From Diphasiastrum complanatum (taxonomy: Eukaryota > Streptophyta > Lycopodiopsida > Lycopodiales > Lycopodiaceae), in assembly GCA_029204225.1 (NCBI GenBank), contig CM055102.1:17998060-18062059 (forward strand): a stretch of DNA of 64,000 bases. Reading direction: 5' to 3'. Below are positions 55,601 through 64,000 of the stretch, piece by piece. The notes beneath the pieces are model-generated. The model made no database searches. It was not told the origin of the DNA and worked only from the letters and a program-made list of their open reading frames with translations. The position numbers were made by a program, and so were the translations under genes. How positions within the stretch are numbered: position 1 is the first letter of the stretch; each line of letters begins with the position of its first letter.

Positions 55601-56044
55601 CTGATCCCACATGTGTGAAGGTGCTTTGTCATATGATGATTCATCATGCAAAACTGACACTTGGACAAAACCTTCTATTTTGAACACTTTTGGTCCATTT
55701 TCCTTCTATATGGAGATCTACTTGGAAATCTTCTAGAAGTCAAAAATTGCCTACTTCAACTTATTCCACACATGTGAGCTATCCTCTACACATGTGATAT
55801 GACACCTATCCAAAGGATGTGGCTCATGCAATCAATAGATTGATGCCATGTGTCATATGTCTAGAAAACTAGTTTTTGGCCTTTTTAGCCACTAGAACTT
55901 GAATTAAATCATATGTACATCCTATATGATTATGGTACATGACAAGTACACTAGTTTCAAACGTGGAAACAAGCTCCACACATGTGTGTTTATCTATATA
56001 CAAGATTTTTGGCCTCTACCAAGCTTATTTTTGCATTTTTCACA
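55601..56044 (-). repeat. Element D 3' LTR, truncated
   Basis: CTGATCCCACATGTGTGAAG to ...GCATTTTTCACA. It begins in the middle of the LTR; the missing outer 380 bp shows a deletion joined it to the H3-like sequence. Confidence 0.92.
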
Positions 56045-56511
56045 CTCCTCAAAAATCTAGCTTGGTAAATTTAGCTTGATGGAAAACATGATGATCTTGA
56101 ACTTGACTCCATGGGCTGAATTGGTCTTTGCTGGTTCAAAAGGTGTGAAGATCGGCCAATGGGCTTGATGTTGATCTGAAATGACCATATCCATGATAGT
56201 GCTTCTTTGATGTTGACATCTTTGATGAACTTGAGAGCTTTGCACCATCCTAGCATCTTCGAAATTGATTCCTTCCAAATTTCATGTAGATGCTTGACTT
56301 TGAGACTTTCTCCTTCTTCATGTGCATGCTCCTCCATGAGAAAATAAAGATTTCTTCTTGACTATTAGGATCACAAAGATCTAACATCATGTTACCATGA
56401 TCTAGAGAATTAGACTTATCCAAATTGGCAAGACTATGCATGTTATAATAACAAAGTGTTTGCATCATATCTTCATGCTTGTTTACCATGCTAATCTTAG
56501 ATCCAATGAGG

Positions 56512-57588
56512 CTAAATACTTTTATCAAATGACATAAGAGAAGTAAGTATGAGATGTATACCACATGAGATATGCTCCTCTTTCCCTTGAAATGTGAGCC
56601 ACATGGAATCAACCATATTTCTTGAGTTTCTTTTTGGAATCACAACTTGAGAAGGTCTCTCCTCCTCAATCCTTGGCACAATTGAACCTTGAGATGATTC
56701 TTTAAGATCCTCTTCATGGTGCTCCTTCTTGATGGAAATCTGAGACCTCCATGTCTCATAATGATCACAACAACTATGACCACACAATATGCACTTCCTA
56801 TGATTATCAAAATTACTTATGCTAGAAACATAAGTCCAAAAATCACCACAACTTGGCATGATTTTTCTAATATTGAAATCAAAAGGCATTTCCATCTCAG
56901 TAAGGCTAACTACTTGCTTATGGATATAAGTGTCCACTTTGGATGCTTCACTTATTCTCATAAGAAGTTTACAACTTGCCTTTAAGATTGAAAACTTACA
57001 ATTTTCATCTTTATGAATGAACACATCATTCATGATCTTATTGAAACCAAAAGATCCTACATTATGAAGATATTTCCATTTCCTTGACTTCATAACTAAT
57101 GTAAGATTACAAGGAAAACATATTTTGCTATCTTTTAAGGCATCACACTCAACTAGTATTGCCTTAATCCACCTTTGAGATACAAAAATCTCTTCAAAGC
57201 AAAATGGTTCTTCATAAGTTGACATGATAGCATAAACGACACTATTTTCATTTTGAGATTGCTCCTTATTCTGGATTGATTTCTCTTGGATAATAACAAT
57301 AAGTTTGAACTTATCTAAAGTTCCAAGCAAACTACTCTCCAAGGACATGAAATAAATCCAAGTTACTTTTATGAAAGTGACATCTATCTTTGCATCTTGA
57401 ACCAAAGAATACACTTCCAAATGAAAAATCTCAAAAGATTTGACATGTGTTGTGATGGACTCTTGAAGACAAATCTTGCAAGTCCTTGTGAGACTCCAAG
57501 CCTCATTCACCTTTCCACAAAGGAAACACCTTCCCTTGGACTTGTCCTTCTTGTATTTGCATTTCAAACTTGAAGCTCCATCCTTCAC
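56512..57588 (-). pseudogene. Element D internal frame, gag-tail remnant followed by unrecognised protein
   Basis: A 358-codon minus-strand frame. Near its start KGRCFLCGKVNEAW...CKICL looks like a damaged zinc knuckle (CFLCGK then loss of the GHxxxxC half). The middle has no recognisable domain. The end, EDLKESSQGSIVPRIEEERP and SQVVIPKRNSRN, resembles the linker that precedes RT in element E (EEQAQDPRTPRR). It could be a long degenerate copia integrase region or a captured sequence; I cannot assign it. Confidence 0.4.
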
Positions 57589-57636
57589 CTTGGCCCCCTT
57601 GCTCTGGTTCTCCTTGGATGGATTGGTCTTCTTTTT

Positions 57637-57840
57637 TTAGCATCTTGAGAAAATATATCTTCCCTTGCCACAAAGGTTGCACTTAGGATCCTTTCTTTCC
57701 TTCAATAGGATGCCACCTATTGATGCCATGTGAATAAAAACCTTTGATATGATTCTAAAAATGTAATTTGTGAATTTCAAGAAAATAGATTTGAACATCT
57801 TCAATAATCTAGAATGATCTACAAAATATCTAGCTAGCAA
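57637..57840 (-). pseudogene. Element D: second zinc-knuckle-like remnant
   Basis: Minus-strand KCNLCGKGRYIFSRC keeps the spacing C-X2-C-G-K-G...C of a CCHC knuckle but the His is replaced by Tyr or Arg. It lies upstream (minus sense) of the 56512-57588 frame. Confidence 0.4.
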
Positions 57841-59392
57841 ACCTAAGAATCAATCTTCACACTAATGACTAGTCACTTGGAAACTTTGCTTTGATCACTA
57901 AGACAAAAGCACAAAATATTTGAATCAAATCACAAAAGAAATCAGATCCAATCTCCTATTGGAATCATCAAATACCAATGACTCTTTCTTTTGAAAGTTG
58001 AAATGGATATGAAAAGATTTGACACCTAGATTTTCCTTTTCACTTGACTAGTTCTCTCAACACTTGAGATTCTTGAACAAAAGATGGGTTTTGTTTCAAA
58101 CACATGAAAATCAAACTTAATCACTTCTTTTGGACTCAATCTTGACCCAAATAATCTCACACTTGAGATTTAGAATGAGTTTGATTTGATTTGACAACAA
58201 ACTATACCACCAATTTTTCACAAAGCTTAAAAAATTAGACAACTAGAGATTCACAAAGATCTCAACCATGCATGAATACTCAAATATGGACTCCTCCTCA
58301 TTCTAGACATCCAATGGGATCTCAAATTGACCCTCACACTCTCACAAAGAAAGTTGAATAGAACTAATTTGTGCTTCATACATACTATGTCAATTTTTGC
58401 TCAATAAATTGATTCAATCACCCCTATTGGATTCTACCAATTACTCTACCTTTAGAGACTTGGAATGAAATTCAAAATCAAAAGTTGTGATTTTTCTCAC
58501 TAATATATTGTGCTTCAAAGAGCTAATGCCACTTAGAAAGATTTGATCACCTAGTAGAAGACAAACTCTCCACCAATAACAACACAAAATGAGCTTCTAG
58601 ATCTTGCCCTCTACAAAGGAAGGAACTCTTAGAAAATTGGATCTCTCTCTACATATTTGCCATAGACACCTTAATGAATCTTTTCAAACCTTACAATCAC
58701 TCAAACAAATTGAGTACGGTTGAAAAATGTGACTTGGATCTCAATCTCTTTTCTAGAACTCTCAATTTAAGCCAATCTGTGTCAAATTCTACAAAAGATT
58801 TGCATAGATGCTCTATATGCACTAGAAACTCTCAAAGGTTTCACTTGGAGGACAGATCCAAAGATGTTTTCTAGCAAATTGATGCTTTTAAACTTGACCC
58901 TATCACTCTTGAACAAATCTAGAGTGATGGTACAATGGATTTCAACCTCTCACCTTGCATATCACTCCTTAATCTATGATTTTTAGCAAAATCTCTCTCA
59001 ACTTCAACATGCACTCAAAAAATCAGAGATGATCAATTAATGCACCTATTTCAAACTTCAAATTTAATTTCTTGGCTGATCTAATCCAAGAACTAATCAA
59101 GGGATTAGATTCTCTATAAAAAAATGCTTGATTTTGCACCAAAAATCTCTCAAATTGGGTGTGTGAGTCAAATTGTACAAATTTTTGAATTTTCTCAGCC
59201 AAAACCGGAGCTGTACGGACTCACACGTGTGAAAAGTGTTCCTACAGCCCACAACAAGTTCTGGTCCAAAAATTTTGAGAATATCTATCAAATCCAACTC
59301 GCTACCCAAAATTTGACTAGTTTCCAAAAAACTGCTAATTTTGGCTTTGATTTGGATTAACCCTATCAATTTCAACAAAACCTCTTGTACTA
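57841..59392. other. Element D leader region, non-coding
   Basis: Between the PBS and the first remnant frame. It is rich in repeated words such as TCACAAAG, ACTTGAGAT and AATCACAAA, but no gag N-terminal domain is readable. Confidence 0.5.
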
Positions 59393-59405
59393 GGCTCTGA
59401 TACCA
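59393..59405 (-). promoter_or_regulatory. Primer-binding site of element D, initiator tRNA-Met type
   Basis: GGCTCTGATACCA on the plus strand, immediately before TGTGCAAAAAG of the right LTR. Confidence 0.9.
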
Positions 59406-60228
59406 TGTGCAAAAAGTACAAAAAGGACCAAGAGTGGATCCTAATCTGATCCTCAAGAGGGATTGATTGTCAGATTACTTGATCTATCAATCTACTTCAG
59501 ATTAAGATCAATCTAGATCAATTCTAGACACAAAATCCTAACAAGAACAATCATTAATTGAAGGTAAGTGTACTTTATGGTTTCACACGTGTGAAACACT
59601 GTCTGAGTACAGACTCCAACCTGAAAATCAAGTACACATTGATAGAACCTCAAAACAAATGTAGACAAATGGAGAGAATCACTCAAAATTGCTTCCAAAA
59701 CCAAGATTGGTGTCTCACATTGATTATGGCCAAATGTGGCTCTATATATACAATAAGTGGGAGCTCGTGGTACTGATCATCCCTCTGATCCCACATGTGT
59801 GAAGGTGCTTTGTCATATGATGATTCATCATGCAAAACTGACACTTGGACAAAACCTTCTATTTTGAGCACTTTTGGTCCATTTTCCTTCTATATGGAGA
59901 TCTACTTGGAAATCTTCTAGAAGTCAAAATTCGCCTACTTCAGCTTATTCCACACATGTGAGCTGTCCTCTACACATGTGATATGACACCTATCCAAAGG
60001 ATGTGGCTCATGCAATCAATAGATTGATGCCATGTGTCATATGTCTAGAAAACTAGTTTTTGGCCTTTTTAGCCACTAGAACTTGAATTAAATCATATGT
60101 ACATCCTATATGATTATGGTACATGACAAGTACACTAGTTTCACACGTGAGAACAGGCTCCACACATGTGTGTTTATCTATATACAAGATTTTTGGCCTC
60201 TACCAAGCTTATTTTTGTATTTTTCACA
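59406..60228 (-). repeat. Element D 5' LTR
   Basis: 823 bp. It contains many CACRTGTG palindromes (for example CACACGTGTG near 59583, CACATGTGTG near 59792, ACACATGTGA near 59971, CACACATGTG near 60162) and GCTCTATATATACAA at about 59736 as a possible TATA region on the plus strand. Confidence 0.9.
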
Positions 60229-60234
60229 TCCCAT

Positions 60235-61974
60235 TCGAGCAATGAATCTGATGAAGAAAAATTCGAGAGGCAAGCTGCCACCACAATTCCTGTAAACCAA
60301 GATGGTTCCGGACCGAGCCGAGCAGACAAAGGCAAAGGCATAGCTGTCCCAAGAGGATCTCCCAAAAGGTCGACAAGACCACGAAGAACGCCAACAAGGC
60401 AGCTCAGTTTCCACATCAGAAGAGTTATGCAGATTTAGTGACGAACCACAGACTTTCGATAAAGCGATTGACAATCCAGAGAAGGAAAAATGGATCCAAG
60501 CCATGAACGAACAGATGGAGTCCATGAGGAAGAACCAGGTATGGATGTTGGAGCCATTACCACATAAGCGCAAGATTGTCAAATGCAAATGGGTTTTCAA
60601 GCTCAAATACGGACCAGATGGGAATATCATGAAATACAAGGCAAGACTGATAGCGAAAGATTTCTCTCAGAGATATGGTATTGACTACTCTGAAACCTCC
60701 TCTCCTATCATCAAACATTCGTCCCTATGTCTGTTATTTGCATATGTAGCAGCTTATGACCTTAGGATCCACATTGTGGACGAGAAGACAGCCTTCTTGC
60801 ATGGCGAATTAGATGAAGAGGCCTACATGGATCAACCCCCAGGATACGTCTCAAATTCACTTCCTAAGTATGCATGCAGAATACATAGAAGTATCAATGG
60901 TCTAAAACAATCAGCCTGACAATGGTACAAGAAGAAAGATCAAGCCTTGAAATCATTAGGATTCAAGCCTCTGTTGGCTGATTCTAATGTATATGTCAGA
61001 GTTATAGATGGGAAGATCATCATAGTGGTTGTATGTGTGGACGACACTCTGATACTTTGCATGAGTGAGCAGCTAATTGCTGAAGTAAAGGCATACATCT
61101 CGAAACATTTTAAGATAGTGGATCTAGGAGAAGCCAGGTGTTACCTAGGCTTACAAATTGAAAGGGACTACAAGGGAGGTAAGTTATACCTTGACCAGTC
61201 CAGATACACCTAGAAGATCCTAGAGGACTTTGGGATGCTGAACTGCAAAGGAGCGAACACTCCAATGCTCGTAGGGACGGTGCTAACAAGCGACGATTGT
61301 CCAAGGACTGAGGAAGAGAGAGAACAAATGTAGCTCACACCTTACAGGAAGCTGATAGGATCACTGATGTATCTTGCAGACAACACACGTCCTGATATTG
61401 CTTATGTAGTGTTCAGGATGAGCCAATTCTGCACGATCCAAGCTCGACACATCGGAAGATTTCAAAACGCATTTTGCAATATCTTCAATTAACGAGGGAC
61501 TATGGCTTGTGTTATTGTCGTGATGCAGGTTCCAGGATATTTTCCTACAACGATGCTAGCTGGGCATCTCTCAAGGATGACTGTAAAAGCGTCTCAGGAG
61601 GATGCACCATTGCATCAGGAGCAGCAGTTCTCTGGGTCAGCAAGAAGCAAACCGTTGTAGCCCAGTCATCCTGCAAAGTAGAATATGTTGTAGCAGCAAA
61701 GATGGCCAATGAAATAATCTGGCTAAGGCAGTTTCTGGACGAATTGGGTGAAACAAGAAACGAGCCTCTAGTCTTGCAGATGGACAACACCTCTACAATA
61801 CACCTGACGAAAAATCCCGTGTTCCATTCCAAAACGAAGCACATTGCGATCAAGTACCACTTGATCAGGGATCTAATTGAGAAGAAGATGCTGCAAACCA
61901 CCTTCATCGGAATGAAAGACATGGTTGCTGACATCTTCACTAAAGCCCTGGACAAAGGACTCTTTGAGAGATAG
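60235..61974 (+). pseudogene. Copia-C: linker, reverse transcriptase and RNase H
   Basis: SNESDEEKFERQAATTIPV and NQDGSGPSRADKGKG form the linker (related to copia-A). 60503-60919 is RT: VKCKWVFKLKYGPDGNIMKY, YGIDYSETSSPIIKHSSLCL, AFLHGELDEEAYMDQPPGYV. After a TGA (60918) follow VVCVDDTLILC (the YVDD Tyr is Cys), DLGEARCYLGLQIERDYKGG and GANTPMLVGTVL. RNase H at 61474-61974: SYNDASWASLKDDCKSVSGG, AQSSCKVEYVVAAKMANEII (E of SSxEAEY is Lys), LQMDNTSTIHLTKNPVFH, MVADIFTKALDKGLFER. Stops at 60918, 61211, 61332 and a frameshift near 61440. Everything upstream of the linker is absent, cut by element D. Confidence 0.9.
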
Positions 61975-62397
61975 AGGAGCAGTCTCAGGATCGTAAAGCT
62001 ATCATGCTTTGAGAGGGAGCTGAAGAAATGAAATGTTTCTAACTACAAAGCCTTGCTAGCTTTCAACCCTCAACCTGACGAAGATGTTCGCGAACACGAA
62101 AGTCAAGAGACATGAAGCACAAAAAGTTTCGTGAACATGAAAGTCAAAGAAAACAAAGACGAACGATTCGCGAACTTGAAAGTCATAGCAGATGAAGACG
62201 AACAATTTGCGAACACGAAAGATTCTAGCACAAGAATCTTTTGTGGTCTAGCACGAGAATCTTTTGCGGTCTAGTATAAGAGAAGGCAAACAACCAAAAC
62301 AAAACCAACGACGGAAACAAAACCTTCTCTTGCCCTCCACTCTCCAAAGAGTACCAATGAGATCATGCAAGTACCCAGAAGTACAGATATATGATCT
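61975..62397 (+). mobile_element. Copia-C 3' untranslated region with short tandem motifs
   Basis: TTCGCGAACACGAAAGTCA occurs four times in slightly varied form (62087, 62128, 62167, 62206), about 40 bp apart, followed by two copies of TCTAGCACRAGAATCTTTTG (62222 and 62250). The same region of copia-A lacks these. Confidence 0.8.
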
Positions 62398-63070
62398 GAT
62401 GGCATGACGTCAGCAAATACATTTTAGGTTGTGGCTAATCTGCCACTCTTGTATTTTCTTGATTAGTTGTAGATGCTTAATCACTCTAATCTTAGATTTA
62501 CATAGAGCGACTATACTTACTGGATGATACTTGACATATAGATCAACAGAGTACACATATAGTGCAATGTAGTAGTCTGATACAAGTAAGCAATCAAGAC
62601 GAAATACAGAATACATGTCTGCCTGCGTGCAAAGACAATTCTGTCTAGGATCTGTAGATCCAACTGTCCGCTAGTAAAGCGAGACAATTGCTCGTGAGAG
62701 AACTGTGTTTCTCCCACGCCAACACATTGTGTGCATTTGCATGCAGTGCTTGAAGAAATCAGAGAAAGATCAATATACATGATTTTCTTGTTGTGTCTAA
62801 TCTCAAATGTAAATGCGTCTGTTGTTTATTCATGTGTCTAAGTTTTCTTGTTCATTTGAATTCTGCACCTTGGTTGAAACTATGTTGAATGCTGTATTAA
62901 TTTTATAAACGTAGATCAGCGCTGCCTAACTACACTCTGGAGGACTGTAGGAGTGATTCAGCTGGCAGTGTCCAACGATCGCATCTGAACTCCATCCGAG
63001 GGCAAGAGAGTCGTGATTCCTTCGCGAAAGCTTCGCGACTACGATTCTGATTCATTCTCATCTTCAGTCA
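62398..63070 (+). mobile_element. Copia-C 3' LTR
   Basis: Approximate limits: TGGCATGACGTCAGC near 62398 to ...CATCTTCAGTCA near 63070. The end part, CTACACTCTGGAGGACTGTA followed by ...CCATCCGAG, aligns with copia-A LTR sequence CTACACTCTGGAGGATTGTA (44876), showing the families are related. No PBS follows and the next sequence is minus-strand copia RT, so this is an outer element end. Confidence 0.7.
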
Positions 63071-63543
63071 AAGCATATCACACTCATCACTTTCCAATGA
63101 GAGATCCTAGGATTAGACATGAATTGACTTAATGTGCTAACAATGTATGCTAAATCTAGTCTAGTACACAACATTGCATACATCAAAGATCCTATAAGTG
63201 AATGATAAGAGTACTTCGCTATGTCGAGTACTTCACTATCGGAATCAGCACAAGTAGGTTTCGTCAATACTTTACTTGGATCCATTGAGGTATCCATTGG
63301 ATTGCAATCAGACTTATGAAAATTTTTTAAAATGTCTTTTAGATATGCCTGCTGGCTAAGATGGATCTTCTTCTGAAGTCTATTTCTAGTAATGTGAGTT
63401 CCTAGCAAAGAATGGACAGCTCCTAAATCAGTCATATCAAATTCCTTTGACAGATCACTCTTATTAGTGTGCAGAAGAGAAGTGTCATTAGACAAGATAA
63501 ATGTATCATCTACGTAAAGAGCTATGTGAACTGAATTGGTGCC
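63071..63543 (-). pseudogene. Ty1/copia RT C-terminal fragment (element F)
   Basis: On the minus strand: SVHIALYVDDTFILSNDTSL (catalytic YVDD), SKEFDMTDLGAVHSLLGTHI, IHLSQQAYLKDILKNFHKSD, YHSLIGSLMYAMLCTRLDLA and LSQFMSNPRISHW. The last ends where copia-C LTR begins, so copia-C probably inserted here. It belongs to a family different from A-C. The upstream end is cut at 63543. Confidence 0.88.
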
Positions 63544-63546
63544 TAT

Positions 63547-64000
63547 TGTTAAAATTTCACAATTCTAGCTTGACCAATCTTGGTCATATGGCTTGTAAAT
63601 TGTATTATGGTCATGTTGTGGCTTGTCACACATGCCAAATGGCATAGGATACTCTTTGTAAGTCTCATTCCTAACCTAGCATAGGAGTGGCACCTTTGGA
63701 GTGAGTCCAAATAGTGCTTTGATAAGCTAGAGAAAAAATAGGAGCTAAAAATAGCATGCTTTTCATTGTTCTGGGATCTCGAGATCTGGATCCAAGTTAG
63801 GGTGGATCCAATGACCTATTAGGTTAGATGTTAGGGTTAGGGTATGATAAGTTCAGAGGTTCCCTAATATTCTCAGATCTGAGCTTGAAAAGTATAAATG
63901 TATGATGGGATTTCCATCCAAAAATCAAGAAAAATCGAGTTTTTCCACTTCTAACATCATTGTCTTTTGGTGGCGAGTTCTAGCTATTGGATGTGAGTGT
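63547..64000. other. Unassigned, possibly LTR sequence
   Basis: TGTTAAAATTTCACAATTCT at 63547 interrupts the copia RT of element F and could be an LTR start. No PBS or partner is within the window. A telomere-like GTTAGGGTTAGGG lies at about 63830. Confidence 0.35.

Larger units (their letters stand above)
55601..60228 (-). mobile_element. Element D: non-autonomous LTR retrotransposon, related to E
   Basis: Right (5') LTR 59406-60228 (823 bp, TGTGCAAAAAG...TTTTTCACA, PBS alongside). Left (3') LTR is only 55601-56044, matching 59785-60228 over the same 444 bp with few differences; its outer part is deleted and fused to the H3-like relic. The polypurine tract GATTTTTGAGGAG abuts the left LTR on the minus strand. 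The interior holds only zinc-knuckle-like remnants and no RT, RNase H or integrase that I can recognise. On the right it abuts copia-C pol, into which it seems to have inserted. Confidence 0.88.

Noticed and set aside
56512-57588. The 358-codon frame as a host gene
   Set aside because: It lies between the LTRs, PBS and polypurine tract of element D, begins in a zinc-knuckle remnant and ends in a copia-like linker; retroelement origin is more likely although most of it is unassigned.

Overview
The window looks like nuclear DNA of a land plant with a large, repeat-rich genome. The evidence is one plant-type B-class GATA gene with introns, plant transposon families (Ty1/copia, CACTA/EnSpm, hAT, a Tourist-like MITE), seven retrotransposon primer-binding sites complementary to initiator tRNA-Met (TGGTATCAGAGC), and repeated (GA/TC)n arrays. 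I cannot name the species. The Penelope-type reverse transcriptase and the very long GA arrays made me think of a fern, lycophyte, moss or gymnosperm rather than a small-genome angiosperm, but that is only an impression. Almost everything is transposon-derived and decayed; I see no tRNA, rRNA, CRISPR or bacterial operon structure. Layout, left to right. 0.9-3.3 kb: a hAT transposase relic (BED finger, DUF659 part, C-terminal part). 4.2-8.2 kb: a Penelope-like (PLE) reverse transcriptase relic followed by a second, 5'-truncated tandem copy of its 3' end. 8.4-12.3 kb: rearranged copia integrase pieces on the minus strand and a plus-strand LTR with PBS. 12.4-16.7 kb: CACTA copy 1. 16.9-17.8 kb: a minus-strand copia RT fragment with PBS and LTR. 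18.0-18.3 kb: a cluster of short palindromes. 20.3-21.6 kb: small repeats and a 442-bp Tourist-like MITE with perfect 16-bp inverted ends and a TTA duplication. 22.9-24.6 kb: a three-exon HAN-like GATA transcription factor gene, the only convincingly intact host gene. 27.4-29.1 kb: CACTA copy 3 (minus strand). 29.1-53.1 kb: a mosaic of three modules of one copia family (copia-A), broken by CACTA copy 2 (32.4-37.3 kb), by a second copia element (copia-B, 41.4-44.4 kb) that itself holds a Ty3/gypsy integrase scrap, by an inverted integrase segment, and by a young non-autonomous LTR element E (47.7-52.3 kb, TSD CTCTC). 53.1-55.6 kb: a region unlike the rest, with two divergently oriented degenerate coding stretches, one recognisably a divergent histone H3 of CENH3-like character, separated by seven copies of a 16-bp motif. 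55.6-60.2 kb: non-autonomous LTR element D. 60.2-63.1 kb: copia-C pol and 3' LTR. 63.1-63.5 kb: another copia RT on the minus strand. The two most unusual observations are: (1) the CACTA family carries a SET (histone methyltransferase-type) domain inside the transposase region, visible in all three copies; (2) the CENH3-like histone relic with its divergent partner and shared dispersed motif. Both are read from the sequence by motif recognition only and need searches to confirm.
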